This document shows positions 46,442 through 54,924 of a DNA stretch of 58,859 nt, piece after piece. The stretch is from Candidatus Ruminococcus equi. Lineage in GTDB: Bacteria; Bacillota; Clostridia; Oscillospirales; Acutalibacteraceae. The notes beneath the pieces were generated by a model that ran no database searches, was not told the DNA's origin, and saw only the letters and a program-made list of their open reading frames with translations. The stretch spans positions 1 to 58,859 of the forward strand of contig JAGHTC010000048.1 in NCBI GenBank assembly GCA_018065465.1. The letters are read 5' to 3'. Positions within the stretch are counted from its first letter, which is position 1. Every line of letters begins with the position of its first letter. The position numbers and the translations under genes were made by a program.

Positions 46442-47308
46442 TTATTCCAGATTTTTAAATTCGTCCATTTCTTTTTTATCAACCTTGATAAATCCGTCTT
46501 TGACAAGTTTGACATCCTTGACATTAAAGGTTTGCGGAGCGGCCTCATCGGGGGTATTATCCATTTTGACTTTCAGCGTTCCCGTCAAGAGGTTAACATC
46601 AACAACACGCCCTTTGCCGAGATTGGTTTTGACAATAGCGCCGACTTTCGGGGTGCGCTTTAAGAGGTCAATATATGCTTCTTGTTCATATTTAAGACAG
46701 CACATAAGTCGTCCGCAGGTACCTGAAATCTTGACAGGCGAGAGGGAAAGCCCCTGCTCTTTTGCCATTTTTATGGAAACGGGCTGAAATTCACCGAGAA
46801 AACTTGAACAGCAACACGCTCTGCCACAAGCACCGAGGGTGCCGAGCATTTTTGCTTCATCTCTTACACCGATTTGGCGAAGTTCGATTCTTGTTCTGAA
46901 AACAGATGCAAGGTCTTTGACAAGTGCGCGAAAGTCAACCCTGCCGTCTGCTGTGAAGTAGAAAAGCAACTTTGAGTTGTCAAAAGAATACTCAACATCA
47001 ACGAGTTTCATTTCAAGGTTGTGTTCCTTTATTTTCTGCTCGCAGATTTTTAAGGCTTCTTTTTCTTTTTCTTCGTTGTTTTTGATTCTTTCCAAATCTT
47101 CTTTTGTTGCTTTTCTGATAAGTTTTTTCAGCGGGAAAACAATCTCGTCGTTACCTACTTCTTTGTTCGCCATAGCGACCTCACCGCATTCGATACCGCG
47201 CGCGGTTTCGACGATAACCATATCGCCTGTATCAAGTTTATTGTTATCGGGGTCGAAATAATAGACCTTGCCGACATTTTTAAATCTTACTCCGATTACC
47301 TCTGCCAT
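46442..47308 (-). CDS. ricT: RicT/YaaT, PSP1-domain regulator
   Basis: In B. subtilis RicT belongs to the RicAFT (Y) complex, which carries Fe-S clusters and affects RNase Y, sporulation and competence. The 288-residue product has the PSP1 core with VRFKNVGKVYYFDPDN at the start, DGRVDFRALVKDLASVFRTR and the cysteine-rich CGRACCCSSFLGEF and CGRLMCCLKYEQEAY, which supply Fe-S ligands. AGGAGG precedes the ATG at 47308, which overlaps the holB end. The partner genes ricA and ricF are not in the window. Confidence 0.95.
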   Translation of the reverse strand: MAEVIGVRFKNVGKVYYFDPDNNKLDTGDMVIVETARGIECGEVAMANKEVGNDEIVFPLKKLIRKATKEDLERIKNNEEKEKEALKICEQKIKEHNLEMKLVDVEYSFDNSKLLFYFTADGRVDFRALVKDLASVFRTRIELRQIGVRDEAKMLGTLGACGRACCCSSFLGEFQPVSIKMAKEQGLSLSPVKISGTCGRLMCCLKYEQEAYIDLLKRTPKVGAIVKTNLGKGRVVDVNLLTGTLKVKMDNTPDEAAPQTFNVKDVKLVKDGFIKVDKKEMDEFKNLE

Positions 47309-48159
47309 GAAATCCTCCTGTACTGCGTGCAAACATAGGTGCTAAGCAGTTTCAAATTTATATTACGCTCACATTTTTCAACAGCGTCTTTTGTTGCGTC
47401 GATAAGTGCGAGCAGTTTAAGTTTTGTTAGTTTTGTTGCAAGTTCGTTTGCGGTTTCGTCGTCGCATTTTTGCCCGCAGGAAACGGACAGCGCTTTCATA
47501 AGTATTTCAGATACATCGTACATAACGCTTTTGAATTTATCTCTTTGTGAAAGAGTGGATAATTCAACAAGCAACCTGTCTTCGTAAAGAGCGACAATAC
47601 CGTGTGCAATATTTCTTGCTGTATCCGATATATCCGAAGTTTCATTTTCGTTTGGAATTTTATATATTTGTGAGCGGGAACGGATAGTCTGCAAAAGCAG
47701 ATGTGCCTTTTCACAAGTGAAAATAAACAGTAAATTTGAATGCGGTTCTTCGATAATTTTAAGAAGTGTATTTTCTGTATCGTCTTTGAGAATTGAATCC
47801 GCATTATTAAAAATCATAATTTTTATATCAGCCTCGGTCGGCTTTAAATACGCCTGAGGAAGATACTTATCTCGAAGAAGTTTTACGGGAATAATTTTTG
47901 TTTTTCCTTCCGGCTTCGGAATGATGATATCGGGGTGGATATCGTCAAAAGCCTTTTTGCAGGCATTACAGGAAAGGCAAGGCTTTTTTTCACTTTTGCA
48001 TACAGCATATGCACAAAGATACTTTGCACATTCTTCTCTTTTTTCTTCGCTTTCGCCTTCGATAATAACCGACTGCGGAAGTCTGTGCGAATTGATTATC
48101 GGCGAAAACATATTTTCGATGTATGTGTTGATAGCCTTTCCCTCCTTTGCTCTGTTCAT
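47296..48159 (-). CDS. holB: DNA polymerase III delta' subunit
   Basis: Delta' is a clamp-loader subunit. The 287-residue product has SHRLPQSVIIEGESEEKREE (degenerate P-loop), the zinc cysteines CKSEKKPCLSCNACKKAF, and LLKIIEEPHSNLLFIFTCEK with the IRSRSQ sensor motif. The start is uncertain: the ATG at 48159 has no clear ribosome binding site, a strong AAAGGAGGG lies inside the frame seven bases before an ATC codon at about 48132, and the next ATG (48111) is too distant from it. holB-ricT order is standard for Firmicutes. Confidence 0.88.
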   Translation of the reverse strand: MNRAKEGKAINTYIENMFSPIINSHRLPQSVIIEGESEEKREECAKYLCAYAVCKSEKKPCLSCNACKKAFDDIHPDIIIPKPEGKTKIIPVKLLRDKYLPQAYLKPTEADIKIMIFNNADSILKDDTENTLLKIIEEPHSNLLFIFTCEKAHLLLQTIRSRSQIYKIPNENETSDISDTARNIAHGIVALYEDRLLVELSTLSQRDKFKSVMYDVSEILMKALSVSCGQKCDDETANELATKLTKLKLLALIDATKDAVEKCERNINLKLLSTYVCTQYRRISWQR

Positions 48160-48189
48160 TTTATCACAATTTTTGCGTAAAATCTACAG

Positions 48190-48657
48190 TTATTTTAATT
48201 TGGCGATATTTGCAAGTATGCCGTTGTCTTTTATCTCAATTATCGCATAAGTTGCGTCGTATCCGTTTAGCGAGCCGGGGTTAATAATGTAAAGTCCGTC
48301 GTCGTATTCACACACTGCGTTGTGAGTATGCCCAAAGCATACTATATCCGCTTTTTGTTCCCGTGCGGCACAGACTAAATTGTACAGAGTGTATTTTACT
48401 TGATAATTATGCCCGTGGGTTATTAAGAATTTTTTAGATGCAAAGTTTTCAGTTTCAGTATATTTTAGGTTGCTTCCCAAGTCGCAGTTGCCTTTTACAC
48501 AGACATAAACTTTATCGGGGAAAAGTTCTTTTATTCTGTCGATTTCGTCTCTTGAGTCGCCGCAGTGGATAACAACATCGGCATTTTTGTGCATTTGCAT
48601 TACTCTTTGAAAAGAGTAAAAATCTCCGTGAGTGTCGGAAACAACAATAATTTTCAT
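48190..48657 (-). CDS. YfcE/MJ0936-type metallophosphoesterase
   Basis: The 155-residue product is a calcineurin-like phosphodiesterase with all metal motifs: VSDTHGDF, IHCGDS, KGNCDLG, ITHGHN and CFGHTHNA. E. coli YfcE hydrolyses phosphodiester model compounds and MJ0936 is a related enzyme; the physiological substrate is unknown. The ATG at 48657 has AGGAG upstream; longer frames run into the divergent gene. Confidence 0.92.
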   Translation of the reverse strand: MKIIVVSDTHGDFYSFQRVMQMHKNADVVIHCGDSRDEIDRIKELFPDKVYVCVKGNCDLGSNLKYTETENFASKKFLITHGHNYQVKYTLYNLVCAAREQKADIVCFGHTHNAVCEYDDGLYIINPGSLNGYDATYAIIEIKDNGILANIAKLK

Positions 48658-48668
48658 AAAAACTCCTG

Positions 48669-48696
48669 ACATAAAAAGGTGCGCTATGCATATTAT
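48669..48696 (+). promoter_or_regulatory. Possible sigma-E-like promoter for the three-gene small-protein cluster
   Basis: ACATAAA (48669-48675) and CATATTAT (48689-48696) with a 13-base spacer loosely match the mother-cell sigma-E pattern (KMATATT, CATACAHT). No sigma-A -35 box is present at the right distance within the 56-base divergent gap. The match is weak. Confidence 0.3.
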
Positions 48697-48713
48697 AGAA
48701 TGAGGTGGTAATT

Positions 48714-48947
48714 TTGGCAGACAACGAACAAATGAAAAGAATATTTGAGCAACTGAGTGAAAAACTCGGTACATCACAAGACAAGATAGAATCAGCAGTT
48801 CAAAACGGAAACTACAAAGAACTTTTTTCAAATCTTGATGATGAAAAGCGTATGAAGATAGAGCAGATTTTGTCCGATAAAGAACAGACACAAAAATTGC
48901 TCAGTTCAAAACAGGCTCAAGCGCTTATGCGGAAACTGATGGGTTAA
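48714..48947 (+). CDS. Small helical protein, unknown function (cluster gene 1)
   Basis: This 77-residue, highly charged, all-helical protein has no cysteine or membrane segment: NEQMKRIFEQLSEKLGTSQD, then a LSDKEQTQKLLSSKQAQALM stretch. Similar small proteins occur in sporulating Clostridia, from memory, without assigned function. TTG at 48714 is the likely initiator, with GAGGTGG five bases upstream; GTG 48705 lies inside that site. Gene 2 follows one base after its stop codon. Confidence 0.7.
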   Translation: MADNEQMKRIFEQLSEKLGTSQDKIESAVQNGNYKELFSNLDDEKRMKIEQILSDKEQTQKLLSSKQAQALMRKLMG

Positions 48948-48948
48948 A

Positions 48949-49314
48949 ATGGACGATATTTCCGCAAAAATCGGGGAAATTTTATCCGACCCCGAAGCAC
49001 TAAAACAAATCGAAGAACTGTCTTCAATGCTCGGCAAAAGCGATTTGCCGAGTGTACATAAAGAACCGCCTCCGCCTAAAAACGATTTTTCGTCTTTGTT
49101 TCAAAACAACGATACAATGAAAATGCTTTCAAAAATCGTACCGATTATGCAAAGCATAAAAGAGGAAGACGATACAACAAGATTGCTTTTTGCGATAAGA
49201 CCTTTTTTATCTGAAAAGCGACAGAAAAAACTTGATGAAGCAACAAAAATTCTGAAAATGATGAAACTGCTTCCGTTGTTAAAAGATTTCAACTTGATAG
49301 ACAAACTGTTTTAG
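48949..49314 (+). CDS. Small helical protein, unknown function (cluster gene 2)
   Basis: The 121-residue product shares an ILSDPEALKQIEELSSMLG segment that echoes ILSDKEQTQKLLSS of gene 1, suggesting a common helical repeat. A proline-rich hinge (KEPPPPK) links it to a C-terminal helical part (MLSKIVPIMQSIKEEDDTTR, ending LPLLKDFNLIDKLF). No function is recognised. It starts one base after the gene 1 stop without its own ribosome binding site, so translation is coupled. Confidence 0.72.
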   Translation: MDDISAKIGEILSDPEALKQIEELSSMLGKSDLPSVHKEPPPPKNDFSSLFQNNDTMKMLSKIVPIMQSIKEEDDTTRLLFAIRPFLSEKRQKKLDEATKILKMMKLLPLLKDFNLIDKLF

Positions 49315-49323
49315 GAGGGGAAT

Positions 49324-49629
49324 ATGCCACAAAGTACCATCGAGCAGGCGGCTTTGGAGCGAGCCTCACAAATGTATGGTCCATTCGATACGCGAAACAA
49401 TAGAAAAAGCAACGTATCACAAGAGGAAAATAAACCCGAAAAGCCCAAAAAGCAAGTGGAAATAAAAAGCAAAACAGAGCAAACTAATGCCCCAAAAGGA
49501 AGCGAAAATTTTCTCGATATCCTGATGAAAGACAAAGAAAAAAGTCTTATAATGCTGCTTATCGTTATCCTTGCAAATGACGGTGCAGATACTACTTTGC
49601 TTCTTGCTTTGATGTATCTTATTATCTGA
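49324..49629 (+). CDS. Small C-terminally anchored protein, unknown function (cluster gene 3)
   Basis: This 101-residue protein has a hydrophilic Lys/Glu-rich N-terminal 70 residues (EENKPEKPKKQVEIKSKTEQ) and a hydrophobic C-terminus (SLIMLLIVILANDGADTTLL, LALMYLII) interrupted by NDGAD. It could be a membrane hairpin or tail anchor. AGGAGGGG precedes the ATG. Its last eight bases overlap the end of the convergent proA gene. Function is unknown; proximity suggests it works with genes 1 and 2. Confidence 0.72.
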   Translation: MPQSTIEQAALERASQMYGPFDTRNNRKSNVSQEENKPEKPKKQVEIKSKTEQTNAPKGSENFLDILMKDKEKSLIMLLIVILANDGADTTLLLALMYLII

Positions 49630-50866
49630 TTTGACCGTTGCCGTGAACGATATATTTGTGAGAAGTAAGAGCCGATGTACCCATCGGACCTCTTGCATGA
49701 AGTTTTTGGGTAGATATGCCGATTTCGGCACCGAGTCCGAACTCACCGCCGTCTGTAAAGCGAGTAGAAGCGTTTACATAGACAGCCGCAGAGTCAACAA
49801 GTGAAAGGAATTTTTCTGCGTTTTCCTTGTTCTCTGTGATTATCGTTTCGCTGTGACCGCTTGAGTATTTTGCGATATGGTCAACGGCATCGTCAAAAGA
49901 ATCAACAACTTTTACCGAAATAATATAGTCGAGAAATTCCGTTTTGAAATCATCATCGGTAGCAAGAATAATTTCATCACCGAGGATTTTTCGTGTCTTT
50001 TCGCATCCGCGAATTTCAACGCCTTTTTCTTTTAGCTTTTCTGCAATTCTCGGCAATGCTTTTTCTGCGATATTTTTGTGTACAAGCAAAGTTTCAAGTG
50101 CATTGCAAACAGATACCCTTGATGTCTTTGCGTTGAATACAATGTTTTTTGCCATATCAATATCGGCACTTTCATCTACAAAAGCGTGGCAGTTGCCGAC
50201 ACCTGTTTCGATAACGGGAACTTTTGCATTTTCGACAACAGAGCTGATAAGTCCTTTTCCGCCTCGGGGAATGAGGATATCAAGATACTCACGCAATCTC
50301 ATAAGTTCGTTTGCGCTTTCTCTTGAAGTATCTTCAACAAGACAGATACAGTCTTTCGGAAGTCCTGCCTTTTCGATAGCGTTTCTCATAATCTCAGCTA
50401 TTGCTTTGTTTGAATTTATCGCTTCTTTTCCTCCGCGAAGTATTACGGCGTTTTGTGCTTTGAGGCAAAGCCCTGCCGCGTCTGCGGTTACATTCGGACG
50501 AGCCTCAAAAATGATTCCGATAACACCGATAGGAACGGTAATTTTTTCTATGATAAGTCCGTTTTCGGTAGTGTTTTGCCAAAGAGTTTTGCCGATAGGG
50601 CTATCCATTGTGACAATTTTTTCTATGCCTTTTGCCATAGAATCTATTCTGTCGTGATTTAGCATAAGCCTGTCGATAAGTGACTCACTCATACCGTTGT
50701 TTCTTCCGTTTTCTATGTCGATTTTGTTTGCCTTTATGATGTCATCTTCATAGGCTCTCAAATCGTCTGCAATAAAAGATAATGCCAAGTCTATTTTATC
50801 TGATAAAGTGAGCAGTTGCCTGCTTGCTTTTTTTGCTCTTTTTCCAAGTTCGTTTACGGTAATCAT
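49622..50866 (-). CDS. proA: Gamma-glutamyl phosphate reductase
   Basis: ProA reduces gamma-glutamyl phosphate to glutamate semialdehyde in proline synthesis. The 414-residue aldehyde-dehydrogenase-fold protein has PIGVIGIIFEARPNVTADAA, NAVILRGGKEAINSN, DILIPRGGKGLISSV and VCNALETLLVH (catalytic Cys). The C-terminal STRFTDGGEFGLGAEIGIST and KLHARGPMGTSALTSHKYIV are typical. It overlaps proB by four bases. Confidence 0.97.
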   Translation of the reverse strand: MITVNELGKRAKKASRQLLTLSDKIDLALSFIADDLRAYEDDIIKANKIDIENGRNNGMSESLIDRLMLNHDRIDSMAKGIEKIVTMDSPIGKTLWQNTTENGLIIEKITVPIGVIGIIFEARPNVTADAAGLCLKAQNAVILRGGKEAINSNKAIAEIMRNAIEKAGLPKDCICLVEDTSRESANELMRLREYLDILIPRGGKGLISSVVENAKVPVIETGVGNCHAFVDESADIDMAKNIVFNAKTSRVSVCNALETLLVHKNIAEKALPRIAEKLKEKGVEIRGCEKTRKILGDEIILATDDDFKTEFLDYIISVKVVDSFDDAVDHIAKYSSGHSETIITENKENAEKFLSLVDSAAVYVNASTRFTDGGEFGLGAEIGISTQKLHARGPMGTSALTSHKYIVHGNGQIR

Positions 50867-51654
50867 TTTGTCACCTTGCCTTTGAATAATGTGCCGATAT
50901 TTGTATCTTTGTCGATAACATCGTAAAGTTTTTCGGGGTCTTTGCCCGACATTACACGACAGTCAATTTCTGCATTTGTTACAAGTGAAGCGGCATGGAG
51001 TTTTGTTATCATACCGCCCGTACCGCGGTTAGAAGTTGAGCCTGATGCCATATTGAAAATTTCTTCGTTGATTTCTTCGACAACATCAATTTTCTTTGCG
51101 TCGGGATTTCGTGACGGGCTTGCGGTATAAAGTCCGTCACGGTCTGTAAGGATGATGAGCAAATCGGCACCTACAAGTTCAGCGACGATAGCCGAAAGCA
51201 TATCGTTATCACCGATATTTTCGCCCGAAAGTTCATCAATAGCAACGGTGTCGTTTTCGTTGACAATCGGGATGATATCCATAGAAAGAAGGGTGTTCAA
51301 AGTGTTCAGAACGTTGAGCCTTTTATGTTCGCTGTCAACAGAATATTTTGTCAAAAGCACCTGTGCAACCGTCGAGTAATATTCCGAAAAAAGTTTGTCG
51401 TACATAAACATAAGTTCGCATTGACCGACAGCGGCGACAGCCTGCTTTTCCATAGTGGAAGAAGGTCTTTCTTTGAGCGAAAGTTTGCCGACACCGACAC
51501 CAATCGCACCCGAGGTAACGAAGATAACTTCTTCACCGCGGTTGTTAAGGTCGGATATAACTTTGCAAAGTTTTTCAACCCTGCGAAGATTAATTTTTCC
51601 GTTTTCGTAGGTCAGCGTAGAAGTGCCGACTTTAATAACAATTCGTTTTCCCAT
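50863..51654 (-). CDS. proB: Glutamate 5-kinase, without PUA domain
   Basis: ProB phosphorylates the gamma-carboxyl of glutamate, the first step of proline synthesis. The 263-residue product is the catalytic amino acid kinase domain only: RIVIKVGTSTLTYENGKINL, VTSGAIGVGVGKL, PIVNENDTVAIDEL, GDNDMLSAIVAELVGADLLI and GTGGMITKLHAA. The C-terminal PUA domain of longer ProB enzymes is absent, as in several other bacteria. It is followed directly by proA. Confidence 0.96.
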   Translation of the reverse strand: MGKRIVIKVGTSTLTYENGKINLRRVEKLCKVISDLNNRGEEVIFVTSGAIGVGVGKLSLKERPSSTMEKQAVAAVGQCELMFMYDKLFSEYYSTVAQVLLTKYSVDSEHKRLNVLNTLNTLLSMDIIPIVNENDTVAIDELSGENIGDNDMLSAIVAELVGADLLIILTDRDGLYTASPSRNPDAKKIDVVEEINEEIFNMASGSTSNRGTGGMITKLHAASLVTNAEIDCRVMSGKDPEKLYDVIDKDTNIGTLFKGKVTK

Positions 51655-51655
51655 T

Positions 51656-52189
51656 TTATTTCAACATCCTTTTCTTGATATCTGCTTTGTCGAAAGCGTA
51701 CGCAACCGCAAAAAATACAACAGCGGAGCAAACGGCCTGTATGGCGTTTTCGGGGATTTTCCATACAGCGTCTGTAAAAGCAACTATATTGGTCGCACCC
51801 GAGAGCTTCATCCTGATAAATTTTGACAGCGAATATCCCAAAACGGTCACAAGTCCCGACGGGATAACCATAAGAGCATTTCGTTTTGTAAGTATTTTGT
51901 CGCCTTTGTTTGAGAAAAACAGGGCGTTTACGGCTTTGATAATCACAGTGTAAATTAGCGTTTGCGGATATACAAGCAAATCGGCAATACCCGAGCCGAT
52001 AGACGACGCAAGCACAGCGTAGGGAGTAGGCAGAAAGCACGCACAAAGATACAAAAAAGCATCTCCCAAATGCACATATCCCGCAGTCGGTGTCTGGATT
52101 TTCAAAAATGCCGTAGATACGGCAATCATAGCCGCAAACATAGCGGTAATGACAACCGTGAAAGTTCGGTCATAAATTTTTCGTTGCAT
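51656..52189 (-). CDS. ECF transporter S component in the pro operon
   Basis: This is a 177-residue protein with about five hydrophobic segments and the S-component landmarks FTVVITAMFAAMIAVSTAFL and GYVHLGDAFLYLCACFLPTP. The substrate cannot be read from sequence; the family includes vitamin transporters. It ends one base before proB, so it is the first gene of an ecfS-proB-proA transcript, an association without obvious metabolic logic. AGGATG lies upstream of the ATG. No EcfA/T genes or riboswitch were seen beside it. Confidence 0.82.
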   Translation of the reverse strand: MQRKIYDRTFTVVITAMFAAMIAVSTAFLKIQTPTAGYVHLGDAFLYLCACFLPTPYAVLASSIGSGIADLLVYPQTLIYTVIIKAVNALFFSNKGDKILTKRNALMVIPSGLVTVLGYSLSKFIRMKLSGATNIVAFTDAVWKIPENAIQAVCSAVVFFAVAYAFDKADIKKRMLK

Positions 52190-52271
52190 ATATATTCATC
52201 CTTTTTTGAATAAACATAATCATTATACCACAATAATTTGAAAAATAAAAGTATTAGTTTTACAATATCGG

Positions 52272-52300
52272 TTTACTTTTTTCAATGAATAAGATATACT
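52272..52300 (+). promoter_or_regulatory. hflX promoter
   Basis: TTTACT (52272-52277) and TATACT (52295-52300) have a 17-base spacer and lie 22 bases before the ATG. Confidence 0.55.
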
Positions 52301-52322
52301 CAAGGTGAATGAAGGTGAAACT

Positions 52323-53570
52323 ATGGACTTGACAGTAACAGAAGAAAAAGTAACAAGAGCGTTGCTTGTCAGCGTGGATACAGGAGAATATGACGCAGAA
52401 GCGTCATTAAATGAACTTTTCGAACTGACCGAAAGTGCAGGTGCAGAGCCGATAGCATCAATATCGCAGAAACTTGACCGCCTTGAAAGTGCTACCTGTG
52501 TCGGCAGCGGAAAACTCGACGAAATAAAAAACTTGTGCGTTGAACTTGAAATAGACCTTCTTATATTTGATTTGGAACTTTCTCCCGTGCAGATAAGAAA
52601 TATTGAGCAGATAACCGATACAAGAACAATAGACAGAACTATGCTTATCCTCGATATCTTTGCATTAAGAGCAAAGACAAAAGAGGGTAAACTCCAAGTC
52701 GAACTTGCCCAGTTGAAATATATGATGCCCCGCCTTACGGGTAAGGGAGTGGAGATGTCCCGACTCGGCGGCGGAATAGGTACTCGCGGTCCCGGTGAAA
52801 CGAAGTTAGAAACCGATAAAAGGCATATAAGACGCCGTATGGAAACGCTGAAAGAACAGTTAAAGGATGTCGAAAATCATCGAAACGAACTGCGAAAACG
52901 CCGTGAAAAAGATGGTGTTATCACTACGGCAATAGTCGGCTATACAAACGCGGGAAAGTCAACTTTGATGAACTTTCTTACCGATGCCGGAGTGCTTGCA
53001 CAAGACAAACTTTTTGCTACTTTGGACCCGACTTCCCGCGCCTTAAAACTTCCAAACGGCGTGACGGTAATGCTCATTGATACCGTAGGACTTGTCAGAA
53101 GACTTCCGCACCACCTTGTCGAAGCGTTCAAATCCACTTTGGAAGAAGCGGCATTGTCCGATATTATTTTGAATGTTTGCGATGCAAGTAGCGAGGAATC
53201 GCGACTTCACCTTGATGTAACCGAAGAACTGCTTGTGTCACTCGGTTGTGTTGATAAGCCGATTATACCTGTGCTTAATAAATGCGATTTGGTAGATAAA
53301 AATGCAGATATAATGCGAATATCCGATGCCGTATTTATCAGCGCAAAAACAGGCGAGGGAATAGACAAACTTTTAGAAAAGATTGAAGAAAATTTACCGC
53401 TGAGGGTAAAGAGGGTAAAACTTCTTTTACCGTTTGATAAAGCGGGGCTTACTTCAAAAATCCGCGCGTCAGCAACGCTTTTATCAGAGAACTATACCGA
53501 AAACGGCATTGAGGTCGAGGCGATACTTGACGAAATGCTTTACTCAAAACTGAAAGAATATGAAATATAG
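52323..53570 (+). CDS. hflX: GTPase HflX
   Basis: HflX is a ribosome-binding GTPase that splits stalled or hibernating 70S ribosomes after stress. The 415-residue product has the N-terminal HflX domain ([40 protein letters not shown]), the [20 protein letters not shown] linker and the G domain ([53 protein letters not shown]). AAGGTG is the ribosome binding site for ATG 52323. Confidence 0.95.
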   Translation: MDLTVTEEKVTRALLVSVDTGEYDAEASLNELFELTESAGAEPIASISQKLDRLESATCVGSGKLDEIKNLCVELEIDLLIFDLELSPVQIRNIEQITDTRTIDRTMLILDIFALRAKTKEGKLQVELAQLKYMMPRLTGKGVEMSRLGGGIGTRGPGETKLETDKRHIRRRMETLKEQLKDVENHRNELRKRREKDGVITTAIVGYTNAGKSTLMNFLTDAGVLAQDKLFATLDPTSRALKLPNGVTVMLIDTVGLVRRLPHHLVEAFKSTLEEAALSDIILNVCDASSEESRLHLDVTEELLVSLGCVDKPIIPVLNKCDLVDKNADIMRISDAVFISAKTGEGIDKLLEKIEENLPLRVKRVKLLLPFDKAGLTSKIRASATLLSENYTENGIEVEAILDEMLYSKLKEYEI

Positions 53571-53575
53571 TCTTG

Positions 53576-53603
53576 TTCGGGGTGTTTACACCCCGAATTT
53601 TTT
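53576..53603 (+). terminator. hflX terminator
   Basis: TTCGGGGTG and CACCCCGAA form a 9 bp stem around TTTA, followed by TTTTTTG. Its loop and 3' arm contain the -35 box of the next promoter. Confidence 0.8.
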
Positions 53604-53613
53604 GTGGTATAAT
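53585..53613 (+). promoter_or_regulatory. Promoter of the DUF951-prfA-sua5/coaE-slt transcript
   Basis: TTTACA (53585-53590) and TATAAT (53608-53613) have a 17-base spacer. The -35 box lies in the loop and start of the 3' arm of the hflX terminator, so the two elements share DNA. Confidence 0.6.
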
Positions 53614-53653
53614 TTATAATGAATAAATATGTGGAATAAAGATTGGTGATTTT

Positions 53654-53842
53654 ATGGATGTTCAAGTCGGGGATATACTGATTATGAAAAAAGAACACCC
53701 GTGCAAAAATAACGAATTTGAAGTCCTGCGAATCGGTATGGATTTCAAGATAAAATGCACTAAATGCGGACACGAAGTTATGGTCCCGAGAAAAAAGTGC
53801 GAGCATAATATCAAGAAAATTGTAAGGAAAAACGAGAGTTAA
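53654..53842 (+). CDS. DUF951 family protein
   Basis: This 62-residue protein belongs to DUF951, a Firmicutes family of unknown function. It has VQVGDILIMKKEHPCKNNEF at the start and a four-Cys/His pattern (HPC, CTKCGHE, KKCEH) that could bind zinc. It ends one base before prfA, so it is co-translated with it. Confidence 0.9.
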   Translation: MDVQVGDILIMKKEHPCKNNEFEVLRIGMDFKIKCTKCGHEVMVPRKKCEHNIKKIVRKNES

Positions 53843-53843
53843 T

Positions 53844-54920
53844 ATGTTTGATAAATTAGAGATTTTTGATAAAAGATACGAAGAACTTTCAAAACGCCTG
53901 TATGAGCCCGATGTTGTATCAAACGGCGACAAATACAGCGAGGTTATGAAAGAACTGTCTTCTATCGAGCCGATAGTAAAAAAGTACAGAGAGTACAAAG
54001 ATACAAAAAGCAGTGTAGACGAAGCACTTTCTATATTAGATGACTCCGACAGCGACGAAGAATTCAAGGAGCTTGCAAGAGTGCAACTCGACGAGTCAAA
54101 GGAAAAACTTCCCCTGCTTGAAGAAGAATTGAAAATTCTCTTACTGCCCAAAGACGAAAATGACGACAGAAATGTTATCGTTGAAATCAGAGGCGGTACA
54201 GGCGGAGAGGAATCCTCACTTTTTGCCGCCGACCTTTTTCGAATGTACTCGATGTATGCAGAGCAAAAAGGCTTCAAAATCGAAGTGTTGAATGTCAACG
54301 AAACAGGCTTGGGCGGGTACAAGGAAATTTCCTTTACGGTCAACGGACAGGGTGCGTATTCACGATTTAAGTTTGAGTCGGGAACTCACCGTGTTCAGCG
54401 TGTACCGCAGACAGAGTCGGGCGGCAGAATTCACACATCAGCCGCAACCGTTGCAGTGCTTCCCGAAGCCGACGATGTTGAAATTGATATCAACCCTGCC
54501 GATTTGCAGATTGATACTTTCCGTTCATCGGGTGCAGGCGGTCAGCATATCAACAAAACTTCATCCGCAATAAGAATTACCCATATCCCAACGGGTATGG
54601 TAGTCGAATGTCAGGACGAACGAAGCCAGTACAAGAACAAAGATAAGGCGTTGAAAGTATTAAAAAGCCGTCTTTTGAAGATAGAACAGGACAAGCAAAA
54701 TGCCTCAATTGCCGAAAACCGAAAAGCGCAGGTAGGCTCGGGTGACCGTTCCGAAAAGATAAGAACATATAACTTCCCGCAGTCGAGAATAACCGACCAC
54801 AGAATAGGTCTTACCGTGTACAAACTTGACGCAGTTTTAAACGGTGATTTGGACGAAATTATCGACCCGCTTATCACAGCACTTCGTGCAGAACAACTCA
54901 AAGAAAGTATGGAAAACTGA
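53844..54920 (+). CDS. prfA: Peptide chain release factor 1
   Basis: RF1 terminates translation at UAA and UAG. The 358-residue product has the codon-recognition PxT motif as PQT (RVPQTESGGRIHTSAATVAV) and the catalytic GGQ (FRSSGAGGQHINKTSSAIRI) near residue 232. Length and domain order are standard. The usual neighbour prmC (GGQ methyltransferase) is not adjacent. Confidence 0.97.
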   Translation: MFDKLEIFDKRYEELSKRLYEPDVVSNGDKYSEVMKELSSIEPIVKKYREYKDTKSSVDEALSILDDSDSDEEFKELARVQLDESKEKLPLLEEELKILLLPKDENDDRNVIVEIRGGTGGEESSLFAADLFRMYSMYAEQKGFKIEVLNVNETGLGGYKEISFTVNGQGAYSRFKFESGTHRVQRVPQTESGGRIHTSAATVAVLPEADDVEIDINPADLQIDTFRSSGAGGQHINKTSSAIRITHIPTGMVVECQDERSQYKNKDKALKVLKSRLLKIEQDKQNASIAENRKAQVGSGDRSEKIRTYNFPQSRITDHRIGLTVYKLDAVLNGDLDEIIDPLITALRAEQLKESMEN

Positions 54921-54924
54921 TTTT

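Noticed and set aside
49622..49629. Convergent overlap of small-protein gene 3 and proA as an error
   Set aside because: Both C-termini look normal and an eight-base tail-to-tail overlap is common in compact genomes.
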